Source of the DNA: Anaerolineae bacterium
GTDB lineage: Bacteria; Chloroflexota; Anaerolineae; J102
Reading direction: 5' to 3'
DNA length: 49,597 nt
NCBI GenBank assembly: GCA_026991225.1
Contig: JALXCB010000119.1
Location: 1 to 49,597, forward strand
The notes beneath the pieces are model-generated. The model was not told where the DNA came from, did no database searches, and worked only from the letters and a program-made list of their open reading frames with translations. The translations under genes were made by a program, and so were the position numbers. Below, one piece after another: positions 32,219-42,171 of this stretch. Numbering within the stretch: position 1 is the stretch's first letter; each line of letters opens with the position of its first letter.

Positions 32219-32256
32219 CAAAGACTAAAGATTAATCTTCAGTCTTTAATCTTTAG
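32219..32256. repeat. heptad-word hairpin overlapping the grpE stop codon
   Basis: CAAAGACTAAAGATTAA against TCTTCAGTCTTTAATCTTTAG. On the minus strand the grpE stop TAA (32253-32255) begins the words AAAGATT AAAGACT. Confidence 0.75.
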
Positions 32257-32897
32257 TTTGCCACCAGCACGCGGGCAGGCCGAATGACCCGCCCATCCAA
32301 AGTATAGCCTCGTTGCAGCACTTTGGCCACATGCCCGCTGGGCGTGTCCGGGGCGTCGATGACGCCCACGGCTTCGTGCAGTTCGGGGTTGAATTCCTCG
32401 CCCACGGGGTCGATGACCTGCACGCCGTACTTGCTCAAGGTGTCGAGAAACGCCTTGAGGGTGAGCTCGACGCCCTGGCGCAGGGCTTCGACGTCCTGCC
32501 CCTCGCCGCTATGGGCCAGGGCCGCTTCCAGATGGTCGGCCAGGGGCAGCAGGTCGAGGATCATTCGGGAGCGCAGGTCTTCATGACGCTGGGCGTAGCG
32601 CTTTTCGATGCGCTTTTTCGTATTTTCGAGATCGGCTTGCAGGCGGGCGTATTGCTCCTGCCAGTCGATTTCATGAGCCGCTTTTTGCTGTTCGATTTCG
32701 TCGGTGGAAATGGGTTGTTGGGGTTTGGTTCGGGTTTCAGTCATGTTTTCTGGGTTGTCCTCCGCTGTCTGGGATGGCGTTGGGCGCGGTTCATCCGCGC
32801 GGCGCACTTTGATGCGCTTGACGGGCCGGCGCCGCTGGATGATAGTGGGGTTGTAGCGGGGATCGAGGGCGCTACGGAAATAAGGATCGTAAGGCAT
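32253..32897 (-). CDS. grpE: nucleotide exchange factor GrpE
   Basis: 214 residues. A basic, disordered N-terminus (1-60) precedes the coiled coil (~75-105, WQEQYARLQADLENTKKRIEKRYAQR) and the C-terminal beta domain with GVQVIDPVGEEFNPELHEAVG and VLQRGYTLDGRVIRPARVLVAN, the GrpE signature. Releases ADP from DnaK. The dnaK gene is ~2.2 kb upstream in transcription order because the Rlo module is inserted between them. MPYDPYFRS start at 32897; a second ATG (residue 52, MTETRTK) would give a more conventional GrpE length. Confidence 0.93.
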   Translation of the reverse strand: MPYDPYFRSALDPRYNPTIIQRRRPVKRIKVRRADEPRPTPSQTAEDNPENMTETRTKPQQPISTDEIEQQKAAHEIDWQEQYARLQADLENTKKRIEKRYAQRHEDLRSRMILDLLPLADHLEAALAHSGEGQDVEALRQGVELTLKAFLDTLSKYGVQVIDPVGEEFNPELHEAVGVIDAPDTPSGHVAKVLQRGYTLDGRVIRPARVLVAN

Positions 32898-32936
32898 GAT
32901 GCGATGAATGGCAAAGCTGAGTAGTGAAAGATGGGG

Positions 32937-32965
32937 TTGACAATATAGTCAATATGCTATACAAT
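32937..32965 (+). promoter_or_regulatory. promoter of the RloA/RloB module
   Basis: TTGACA (32937-32942), 17 bp, TACAAT (32960-32965), in AT-rich DNA. Predicted start near 32972, 59 nt before the ATG. Confidence 0.75.
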
Positions 32966-33030
32966 CTGATTACTAATTTGTCACTTTTCGAAAAGATCGT
33001 TATTTTTTGCGATAAGGTCGAGGAAAACTC

Positions 33031-34368
33031 ATGTTAATCGAATTTACAGTTGGTAATTTCCGTTCCTTTTTCTCATCCATGACATTAAGCATGGTGGCTT
33101 CGAAATTGAAAGATGGGGGGGCGCTCGATCGAGATCCCTTGATAAAAATGGAAAAATGGGATTTGTTACGAAGCGCAGGGGTATTTGGGCCGAACGCCAG
33201 TGGAAAAAGCAATTTGATTAGAGCCCTGGGATATATGCGGTTTTTCGTATTGAAGTCAGCAACCGGCTTGCAACATGGGGAATCGACGCGCGTGCAACGT
33301 TTTGCGTTGAAAAATGAGGCCAGAAAACAACCTGCTTTTTTTCAGATTGTATTTTTCGATAAGGAGGGGGTGCAATATCGCTATGGCTTTGAGCTGGACG
33401 AAAAGCAAATTCACGCAGAATGGCTTTATCGCACCAGGAAACGAGAGGTGCGCCTGTTTCTTCGGGAAGGACAGACATTTGAAATTTCAAGCAGGTTTTC
33501 GAAAGAGGAGCGCGGATTGGAGAAATTAACGCGCCCCAACGCGCTTTTCCTCTCTGTGCTTGCTCAATTCAACAGTCCGTTGGGAGGACGATTGTTGCAA
33601 TGGTTTCGGAAAAATTTGGGAGTCGTATCAGGCATCGATGACGAACGCTATCTTCCTTTTACCTTGCGACGTATGAGCGAAGATCGTTCCTTTCATCGGA
33701 AAATAGTGACCTTACTAAAGCTTGCGGATATTGGCATTCGAGATGTCCGTATTGAAGCGCTCAAAGTGAGAGATCCCTCCGTGCCAGAAGATGTGCAACG
33801 ATTTTTTGAATTTCTGGCTCAACAGGACGGAAAGGCATTGGATGAAATTACTCTCCGCAGGGCAAAAATGTCGCATACGGTCTTCTCGGAAACCTCGCCT
33901 GTCGGCAAGGTTGAATTTGATCTAAATGAAGAGTCTGCCGGCACGCAGAAATTTTTTGCTCTATTAGGACCTATCATCGACACTTTGGAACGCGGTAGCG
34001 TACTGGCTGTTGACGAGTTCGATGCTCGTTTACATCCTATGCTGACGCGAGAACTGATCAAGCTTTTCAACTCGCCCGAGACGAATCCTCATCATGCGCA
34101 ATTGATTTTCGCCACGCATGATGTGAGCCTGTTGGGAGAAAGGTTATTGCGCCGAGACCAAATCTGGTTTACCGAAAAGACGCGGTTCGGAGAGACAGAG
34201 CTTTACTCTCTGGCGGAAATAAAGGAGCGAAAAGATGCGTCATTTTTGAAAAATTATCTTTTAGGACGGTATGGCGCCGTGCCTTACATTGGTGGTTTGC
34301 GCGCTTTTGTGGAACAGGAGATGCAAGATGGGACGAAAAAAGAAGTCCGGTCAGCGGAAGCTGCGTGA
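33031..34368 (+). CDS. AAA15-type ATPase, RloA/AbiLi-like defence protein
   Basis: 445 residues. MLIEFTVGNFRSF opening, Walker A GPNASGKS (53-60), ABC-type signature ESAGTQKFFALLG, Walker B SVLAVDEFDARLHP and the ATHDVSLLG histidine switch are those of overcoming-lysogenisation/RecF-like AAA15 ATPases used in antiphage systems. It is paired with RloB, as in RloAB/AbiL systems. Base composition and codon use are AT-rich compared with the GC-rich neighbours, and it lies on the opposite strand to dnaK and grpE: transfer is likely. GAGG precedes the ATG. The RloB gene overlaps its end by 41 bp. Confidence 0.88.
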   Translation: MLIEFTVGNFRSFFSSMTLSMVASKLKDGGALDRDPLIKMEKWDLLRSAGVFGPNASGKSNLIRALGYMRFFVLKSATGLQHGESTRVQRFALKNEARKQPAFFQIVFFDKEGVQYRYGFELDEKQIHAEWLYRTRKREVRLFLREGQTFEISSRFSKEERGLEKLTRPNALFLSVLAQFNSPLGGRLLQWFRKNLGVVSGIDDERYLPFTLRRMSEDRSFHRKIVTLLKLADIGIRDVRIEALKVRDPSVPEDVQRFFEFLAQQDGKALDEITLRRAKMSHTVFSETSPVGKVEFDLNEESAGTQKFFALLGPIIDTLERGSVLAVDEFDARLHPMLTRELIKLFNSPETNPHHAQLIFATHDVSLLGERLLRRDQIWFTEKTRFGETELYSLAEIKERKDASFLKNYLLGRYGAVPYIGGLRAFVEQEMQDGTKKEVRSAEAA

Positions 34369-34963
34369 TAAGGGGCAGAAACTGCGAAGAAGACAGGTTG
34401 CGTTCCGACAGCAGCGCCAACGTTTTCTTATCGTTTGCGAAGGTGAGAAAACAGAGCCAAACTATTTTCATAGTTTTCGCGCGCAGGCGGATGTCCGAGT
34501 GATCGGTATAGGCAGAGACACCATCGATGTGGTTGAACATGCCCGGAAGTTGCAGCAGAAGGCCATTCAAAGGGATGCAGGATATGATCAGGTATGGGCA
34601 GTTTTTGATCGCGACGATTTCTCCGCAGATAAATTCAACAGGGCCATACAAATTGCCCGAAACAACGGAATTGGCGCAGCTTATTCGAATCCATCTTTCG
34701 AACTTTGGTTCCTGCTTCATTTCGAAAATCATCGCAGCCCTTTGACTCGCAAGGAGTGCGAAACCAGACTTTCGAAACACTTGGGCGAACGATATCGAAA
34801 AAATCAAATAGGGATGAGAGAACAACTGCAGGCGTTTGAACAACATGCGATTGAACGAGCAGAAGGTCTTTGCCGCTCATACAAATTTCACAATCCGGCC
34901 AGAGACAATCCCTGCACCACGGTTTATCAACTTGTCAAAGAGCTGAATAAGCATAGCCGTTAG
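34328..34963 (+). CDS. rloB: RloB-like protein (AbiLii), TOPRIM-like nuclease candidate
   Basis: 211 residues from ATG 34328 (an upstream in-frame start would sit inside the ATPase gene). A very basic N-terminus (MGRKKKSGQRKLRDKGQKLR), then FLIVCEGEKTEPNYF (E38/E40) and VWAVFDRDDF (D94-R-D96), the E...DxD arrangement of a TOPRIM-type metal site, and NPSFELWFLLHF, an RloB hallmark. Works with the AAA15 ATPase; in related systems the ATPase senses phage and the nuclease causes arrest, which is inferred here. Shares the AT-rich composition. Confidence 0.88.
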   Translation: MGRKKKSGQRKLRDKGQKLRRRQVAFRQQRQRFLIVCEGEKTEPNYFHSFRAQADVRVIGIGRDTIDVVEHARKLQQKAIQRDAGYDQVWAVFDRDDFSADKFNRAIQIARNNGIGAAYSNPSFELWFLLHFENHRSPLTRKECETRLSKHLGERYRKNQIGMREQLQAFEQHAIERAEGLCRSYKFHNPARDNPCTTVYQLVKELNKHSR

Positions 34964-34964
34964 C

Positions 34965-34996
34965 AAAACGGGCGGAAGTCTTGGCGACTCCCGCCC
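34965..34996 (-). terminator. terminator between dnaK and rloB
   Basis: Minus strand: GGGCGGGAGTC-GCCAA-GACTTCCGCCC, then GTTTTGC; one G.T/mismatch in an 11-bp stem. Ends dnaK transcripts; being nearly symmetric it may also act on rloB. Confidence 0.7.
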
Positions 34997-35062
34997 GCGT
35001 GTGGGGTCTGGAGAACCGCGGGCCACGCCCGCAGCAGGGCGGGACGTGACCTGCGGAGAGTT

Positions 35063-36979
<1,917 letters not shown>

Positions 36980-37164
36980 TTTGAATCCTCCTCAGGATAG
37001 GGTAATTTTTGCGAATATGAATGCGCGGGGGCAGAATTTCCCGCCCGATTGTTTGCTGTCTAAAGCATACGCCAGGAATATATGCAGGATATTAGGGTTG
37101 CATTAGCAAAGTATATGAGGTGGGAGGTTCGATTTTTGTCCTGACCGCGTGGTATACTGCTTTG

Positions 37165-37301
37165 GAAATAGCGCTGCGCTCGTCTGCAAAAGCAACCCGA
37201 AGCCCACGTTGAGCGAGTCTGCCACGGACGTGATGCGTGAAAACGTGAAACGTGAGGCTCTTACGCATCACGCATCACGTTTCACGGCCCGCCAACCTGG
37301 C
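37165..37301 (+). repeat. R1 repeat, full-length copy
   Basis: GAAATAGCG, GCAAAAGCAAC, GAAGCCCACGT, GAGCGAGTCTGC, then a heptad hairpin (GATGCGT... against ...ACGCATCACGCATCACG) and GCCAACCTGGC. Matches 41091-41231 along its whole length. The remainder of the gap 36980-37347 holds the dnaK leader and nothing else recognised. Confidence 0.85.
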
Positions 37302-37347
37302 CGCCTCCGCCTCTTTTCATCCCACAACCGGTCTGCATCCCCCTGCC

Positions 37348-38934
37348 ATGTCCGGCGATCTTCTCACCCTGGAACTCACCTTTGTCGAGCTGTTGCTGCT
37401 GGTTTTCGTGGTGGCGATGCTCGCCCATCGCGTGCGATTGCCCTACACCGTGGCGCTGGTGTTGGTGGGACTGGCCCTTTCCTTTCAGCAGGCCATTCAG
37501 TTTGAGCTCACGCCCGAGATCATCCTCCTGCTGTTCCTGCCGCCCCTGGTGTTCGAGGCGGCCCTGCATATCGACTATCACACCTTCCGCAAGGTGCTGA
37601 CGCCGGTGCTCCTCCTGGCGGTGTTCGGGGTGCTGATCACCATGGGGATTGTGTATGGGTTGTTATCGGCGACGGGATTGTTGGACTGGCGCACAGCTCT
37701 GATCTTCGCTTCCCTCATCGCGGCCACCGATCCGGTGGCTGTGGTGTCGTTGTTCAAGGCGTTGGGCGCGCCCAAACGCCTCGCCACCCTGGTGGAAAGC
37801 GAAAGCCTGTTCAACGACGCCACCACCATCGTGCTCTTCCATCTTGTCACGGCCGCGGTGCTGGTGCATGGCGGCTCTGAAAGCGGAACCGATCTGATGG
37901 CCGCGGTGCAGCAATTCTTGCTTGTGTCCCTGGGAGGGATGGGCATCGGCGTCGTAGCGGGCGTCCTGGCCAATCAGATCTTCGCCCGGGTGGATGACCA
38001 TCTCATCGAGATCACCCTCAGCACGATTGTGGCTTATGGCGCCTATCTGCTGGCGGAGCAATTTCACCTCAGCGGCGTGTTAGCCGTGGTTTTCGCGGGC
38101 ATGCTCATTGGCAACCGCAGCGATCGCAGCATGTCGCCGACGACGCGCATGGTGCTGATGAATTTCTGGGAATATATCGCCTTTCTCGCCAACAGTCTCG
38201 TGTTTATTCTCATTGGCATGGAGGTGGTGTTTCCCAGGATGGAGAAGGGCGTCATGTTGCTCATTGCCGCCGCGGTGGCTGCGGTGTTGTTCAGCCGGGC
38301 GGTGTCGGTGTATGGGCTGAGTTTCGTCAGCCGGTTGCTTCGTAACCGCGTGCCCATTTCCTACCAGCACGTGCTCTTTTGGGGCGGATTGCGCGGCGCG
38401 GTCAGCCTCGCCCTGGCCCTGAGCATCTCCCGAACATTTCCTGGCCGCGACACCGTGCTTACCCTGACCTTCGCGGTGGCGCTCTTCACCCTGCTGGTTC
38501 AGGCCACGACCATCAGCCCCTTGCTGCGCAAGCTGGGGCTCATTGGCCAATCGGAGGAGGCGCGGGCCTATGAGCGGCTACACGCCCGTCTGTTGGCTGC
38601 CCGCGCGGCCTATCATCGCCTGCAGGCGCAGGCCGACCAGGGCGCGCTTGATCCCGCCGCCTGGAAGATCATCGAATCGGAATTGAACGACCGCATTCAG
38701 GCTCTCAAGCAGCAATTAGAGCAATTCGCCGAGGCCCATCCCGACTTGGTGGCCAGAATCACGACCTCCTTGCGCCGCGAAGCCCTCATCATTCAGCGGG
38801 CGACGATATCGGACCTGGCCCGCGAAGGCGTCATCAGCGATGATGTCGCCCGCGAGCTCATCGCTGAAATCGATGCTGAGATCGACGAATTGAAACGCTC
38901 CCCCGCGCCCCTTCCTGCGAGCAGCGAGACGTAA
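37348..38934 (+). CDS. Na+/H+ antiporter (CPA1/NhaP family)
   Basis: 528 residues from MSGDLLTLELTFVEL (ATG 37348; an earlier in-frame start runs through R1 repeat DNA and is unlikely). Motifs: LFLPPLVFEAALHID, IAATDPVAVVSLFKALGAPKRL (ion-binding aspartate), ESESLFNDATTIVLF (ND pair) and FWGGLRGAVSLALALS. Twelve or so membrane helices to ~400, then a cytoplasmic helical tail (coiled, ~415-520) without a TrkA domain. Electroneutral Na+/H+ exchange; a second antiporter is at 19094-20911. Confidence 0.93.
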   Translation: MSGDLLTLELTFVELLLLVFVVAMLAHRVRLPYTVALVLVGLALSFQQAIQFELTPEIILLLFLPPLVFEAALHIDYHTFRKVLTPVLLLAVFGVLITMGIVYGLLSATGLLDWRTALIFASLIAATDPVAVVSLFKALGAPKRLATLVESESLFNDATTIVLFHLVTAAVLVHGGSESGTDLMAAVQQFLLVSLGGMGIGVVAGVLANQIFARVDDHLIEITLSTIVAYGAYLLAEQFHLSGVLAVVFAGMLIGNRSDRSMSPTTRMVLMNFWEYIAFLANSLVFILIGMEVVFPRMEKGVMLLIAAAVAAVLFSRAVSVYGLSFVSRLLRNRVPISYQHVLFWGGLRGAVSLALALSISRTFPGRDTVLTLTFAVALFTLLVQATTISPLLRKLGLIGQSEEARAYERLHARLLAARAAYHRLQAQADQGALDPAAWKIIESELNDRIQALKQQLEQFAEAHPDLVARITTSLRREALIIQRATISDLAREGVISDDVARELIAEIDAEIDELKRSPAPLPASSET

Positions 38935-38971
38935 ATATGGATGAGCGTGTAGTGCATCCATGCAAATGAAA

Positions 38972-39101
38972 AGGCCTCGCGGCCAGGGCGACGCGGGAAG
39001 CCAGTCACGTAATGCGTAATGCGTGATGCGTAATGACCTCACGGATTACGGATTACGCATCACGTTCGTTGCAGACTCGCCTAACGTCGGCCTGGCGATC
39101 C
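38972..39101 (-). repeat. R1 repeat, reverse-strand copy
   Basis: Minus strand reads GGATCGCCAGGCCGACG, GCGAGTCTGC, then GATGCGT AATCCGT AATCCGT / ATTACGC ATCACGC ATTACGC, then TGGCTTCCCGCG. Near-identical in the middle to 41091-41231. Confidence 0.8.
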
Positions 39102-39167
39102 TTCCGCTACTGACGATCATTCCTATTTTCATAGCAACCATCCTTCACTCAAACCCGAGGTAATCTC

Positions 39168-40448
39168 ATGCCAAAATCACCCCTTCTTCCCTGGGATCAA
39201 TCGCCCGATCCCCGCGCTATCCTCAAGGAAAGCGACCCTGAAGTCTATCAGGCCATCGAATTGGAGCGCCGCCGCCAGCAGGACCACATCGAGCTCATCG
39301 CTTCCGAAAACTATGTGAGTCGGGCTGTGTTGGCTGCGGATGGTTCCGTGATGACCAATAAATACGCGGAGGGCCTGCCTGGCGCTCGTTATTATGGCGG
39401 GTGTGAGTATGTGGATATCGTAGAAAGGCTGGCCATCGAACGAGCGAAAAAGCTCTTTGGCGCTGACCATGCCAATGTGCAGCCTCACGCGGGCGCGCCC
39501 GCCAATATCGCCGCTTACATGGCCCTGCTCAAACCAGGGGACTCTGTCCTGGGCATGAAGCTGGATCACGGCGGGCATCTCACCCATGGCGCCAAATTCA
39601 ATATCAGCGGCAAGATATGGGATTTCCATTTCTACGGCGTCGATCCCAAAACGGAGATGCTGGATTACGACGCCATTCGCGATCTGGCGAAAGAAGTGCG
39701 ACCCAGGCTGATCCTGGCCGGGGCCAGCGCTTATCCTCGTTTTATCGATTTCAAGACGCTGCGAGAGATCGCAGACGAGGTCGAGGCTTATCTCATGGTG
39801 GATATGGCCCACATTGCCGGCCTGGTCGCGGCCAAACGCCACCCCGATCCTGTCCCCTACTGTGACGTGGTGACCACCACCACCCATAAGACCCTGCGCG
39901 GGGCCCGCGGCGGCATGATTTTGTGCAAGGCGGAATGGGCTCGCAAGGTGGACAAGGCGGTGTTCCCCGGCTTGCAAGGCGGGCCATTGATGCATCAGAT
40001 CGCGGGCAAGGCCGTGGCTCTGGGCGAAGCGCTCCAACCTTCCTTCAAAGTCTATGCCCAAAACATTCTCGACAACATGCAGGCCATGGCCGAAGAGCTG
40101 GCCGCGGGCGGGCTGCGTCTCGTCTCCGGCGGTACAGACAACCATCTCGCCCTGGTGGACGTGACGCCCTTTGGCATCGGCGGCGCGGTGGCGGAAGACG
40201 CGCTAGGCCGGGCTGGCATTACCATCAACAAGAATCTCATCCCCTACGACACGCGCAAGCCCATGGACCCGAGCGGCATTCGCGTGGGCTCCCCGGCCAT
40301 GACGACGCGTGGCCTGGGCCAGGAGGAATTCCGCCAGATCGCCCGCTGGATGATTCAGGTGCTGCGAGACCCCGAAAACGACGCCCTGGCCAGCGGCATC
40401 AAAGCCCAGGTCAAGGACATGCTGGCCGCATTCCCCGTGCCGGGATAA
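39168..40448 (+). CDS. glyA: serine hydroxymethyltransferase
   Basis: 426 residues. [51 protein letters not shown] and the PLP lysine in [14 protein letters not shown] are GlyA signatures. Converts serine and tetrahydrofolate to glycine and methylene-THF. GAGG 7 nt before the ATG. The usual S-x-SGAxAN motif reads QPHAGAPAN (S replaced by A and P), a slight deviation. Monocistronic; flanked by an R1 copy and by an inverted repeat. Confidence 0.97.
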   Translation: MPKSPLLPWDQSPDPRAILKESDPEVYQAIELERRRQQDHIELIASENYVSRAVLAADGSVMTNKYAEGLPGARYYGGCEYVDIVERLAIERAKKLFGADHANVQPHAGAPANIAAYMALLKPGDSVLGMKLDHGGHLTHGAKFNISGKIWDFHFYGVDPKTEMLDYDAIRDLAKEVRPRLILAGASAYPRFIDFKTLREIADEVEAYLMVDMAHIAGLVAAKRHPDPVPYCDVVTTTTHKTLRGARGGMILCKAEWARKVDKAVFPGLQGGPLMHQIAGKAVALGEALQPSFKVYAQNILDNMQAMAEELAAGGLRLVSGGTDNHLALVDVTPFGIGGAVAEDALGRAGITINKNLIPYDTRKPMDPSGIRVGSPAMTTRGLGQEEFRQIARWMIQVLRDPENDALASGIKAQVKDMLAAFPVPG

Positions 40449-40503
40449 AAGTCGGTTTGCTTCACCGAAATCTCCCGTTCCACGAAGGCGCGGGGCGCTA
40501 ATC

Positions 40504-40548
40504 TTCGTCAAACGCCATGCGCGGGGTAGGCGTAAGGCGTTTGACGAA
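40504..40548. repeat. 13-bp perfect inverted repeat upstream of hicBA
   Basis: TTCGTCAAACGCC (40504-40516) and GGCGTTTGACGAA (40536-40548), 19-bp loop. No T-run on either side. It may be the hicBA operator or a weak glyA terminator. Confidence 0.55.
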
Positions 40549-40615
40549 AATTGGTTTCGGAATAGGTTGACATCCAGTAATGATGCCGTTATGCTTGGAT
40601 TGGAGGTAGTTTCCC

Positions 40616-40849
40616 ATGAAGAATTACGAATTCACCATCATTATCGAGCCTGATGAAGAGGGCTTTCACGCCTTCGTTCCCATATTACCAGGCTGCCATA
40701 GCTTTGGCGCGACCGTCGAAGAAGCTCGGAAACGGATTGCCGAGGCTATTGAGTTACACATCGAGAGCATGTTGGAAGATGGCGAGTCCATTCCTGTGGA
40801 GCATGAGCCCATGTTTATCTCTCGTCATGTTGTATCCGCTGTATCATGA
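40616..40849 (+). CDS. hicB: HicB-type antitoxin
   Basis: 77 residues: FTIIIEPDEEGFHAFVPILPGCHSFGATVEEARKRIAEAIELHIESM is the HicB partial-RNase H fold. Short form, without a C-terminal DNA-binding domain. Neutralises HicA. GGAGG 9 nt upstream; the stop overlaps the hicA ATG (ATGA). Confidence 0.92.
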   Translation: MKNYEFTIIIEPDEEGFHAFVPILPGCHSFGATVEEARKRIAEAIELHIESMLEDGESIPVEHEPMFISRHVVSAVS

Positions 40850-41079
40850 GCCCCAAATTACGTCGCGTTACCGGCAAAGAACTGATCAAAGCGCTACGGA
40901 AGGCGGGATTTGAAGTAAAACGTCAACGGGGAAGCCATGTGCACATGAAGCGGGAACAGGATGGCAAGCGCTTAACTGTGCCTGTCCACGCAGGCCAGGT
41001 GATTCCAATTGGCACCTTGCGCGCCATTTTGCGGGATGCTGGCATTACCTCGAAGGAGTTTGAGAAGTTACTCGAGTGA
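40846..41079 (+). CDS. hicA: HicA-type mRNA interferase toxin
   Basis: 77 residues: GKELIKALRKAGFEVKRQRGSHVHMKR, with the catalytic histidine in GSH, and VPVHAGQVIPIGTLRAILRDAGIT; double-stranded-RNA-binding-like fold that cleaves mRNA. Translationally coupled to hicB in the antitoxin-first order. Intact. Confidence 0.94.
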   Translation: MSPKLRRVTGKELIKALRKAGFEVKRQRGSHVHMKREQDGKRLTVPVHAGQVIPIGTLRAILRDAGITSKEFEKLLE

Positions 41080-41090
41080 ATTTCTGTTCC

Positions 41091-41231
41091 GAAAATAGCG
41101 TTGCGTTGGTTTGCAAAAGCAACTCGAAGCCCACGTCGAGCGAGTCTGCTACTGACGTGATGCGTAATCCGTAATCCGTGAGGTCATTACGCATCACGCA
41201 TTACGGGATTGGCTTCCTGCGCCAACCTGGC
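41091..41231 (+). repeat. R1 repeat, full-length copy
   Basis: Same order of blocks as 37165-37301, with heptad words GATGCGT AATCCGT AATCCGT / ATTACGC ATCACGC ATTACGG. It begins 12 bp after the hicA stop. Confidence 0.85.
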
Positions 41232-41275
41232 TGACACGCTGGCACGCTTTCACGCGTTTTCGACAAATTTCATCT

Positions 41276-42091
41276 TTACAATCGTTGTTCCCGCGGGCAG
41301 AAGTGGGTGCTGCGCCCGCCCACGATGATGCGCTGGATGGGCGCGCCGCAGGAGGGACAGGGTTCGCCCGTGCGCCGGAACACTTGCAGGCTGTTCTGAA
41401 AGCTCCCCACCGACCCGTCCGGGCGACGGTAGTCGCGCAGGGTCGTGCCCATTTCGGCCAGGGCCTGGGTCAAGACCTCTTTCACTGCGACGACCAGCCG
41501 TTCGATATCAGTCCGGTCGAGGGAGCCGCCCGGGCGCAGGGGATGGATGCGGGCCCGAAACAGGGCCTCGTCCGCGTAGATATTGCCGATCCCGGCCACG
41601 ATGCGCTGGTCCAGCAGCAGGGATTTGATGGCCGCGGTGCGTTTCGCCAGGGTGCGGGCGAGATAGTCGGGATTGAAATCATCGCTCAGGGGCTCGGGCC
41701 CGAGCCTGCCCACGATCTCCTCCGGATCCTCCACCAGATACACTCGCCCGAACTTGCGCTGATCCTCGAACCGCCATTCTCTGCCGTCATCCAAATGGAA
41801 GATAAGCCGATCGTGAGGCCGGATCGGATCATCTGGAGCGACGACGCGCACCTTGCCCGTCATGCGCAGGTGCATCACCAGCCAGCGATCGTCATCCAGG
41901 CGAAAGAGCATGTATTTTCCCCGCCTTCCCACCTCTTCCACCCGCCGATCCTGCATCCAGGCCCGGAAGAGCGCGGGCTCGGGGCGATCCACCACGCCCG
42001 GCCACAGCAGCGTCACGTCGCGGATGGTTCGACCGACCACGTGGGGCGCGAGCGCGTCGAGGATGGTCTGGACTTCGGGCAGTTCGGGCAT
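41276..42091 (-). CDS. mutM: formamidopyrimidine-DNA glycosylase
   Basis: 271 residues from MPELPEVQTILDAL (ATG 42091; catalytic P2 and E3), longer frames rejected. VMHLRMTGKV, EDQRKFGRVYLV, DQRIVAGIGNIYADEALFRARIHP and the C-terminal zinc finger are Fpg features. It excises oxidised purines. In the finger CPSC...FCPREQ the fourth cysteine is E instead of C (normally CPxCQ), so zinc binding may be altered or lost. Confidence 0.93.
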   Translation of the reverse strand: MPELPEVQTILDALAPHVVGRTIRDVTLLWPGVVDRPEPALFRAWMQDRRVEEVGRRGKYMLFRLDDDRWLVMHLRMTGKVRVVAPDDPIRPHDRLIFHLDDGREWRFEDQRKFGRVYLVEDPEEIVGRLGPEPLSDDFNPDYLARTLAKRTAAIKSLLLDQRIVAGIGNIYADEALFRARIHPLRPGGSLDRTDIERLVVAVKEVLTQALAEMGTTLRDYRRPDGSVGSFQNSLQVFRRTGEPCPSCGAPIQRIIVGGRSTHFCPREQRL

Positions 42092-42171
42092 GGGGGGATT
42101 GTACGGGCGCTTGGAGATCGTGTCAAGGGGGGCGGGAACGTGAGGGGAACCAACGTGGCGCGATGCTTTCT

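Noticed and set aside
32093..32287. Short open frame inside a MITE (MPRRHEEKPRHDVF...), repeated in the copy at 45515 on the other strand.
   Set aside because: It is a by-product of the repeat interior, with no ribosome site and frame changes between copies; it should not be annotated as a conserved protein.
36980..37160. Search for a CIRCE/HrcA site upstream of dnaK.
   Set aside because: No TTAGCACTC-N9-GAGTGCTAA or close variant found; only a weak promoter-like TTGCTA and TAATAT.
40504..40548. Inverted repeat after glyA considered as an intrinsic terminator.
   Set aside because: A 19-bp loop and no T-run on either strand.
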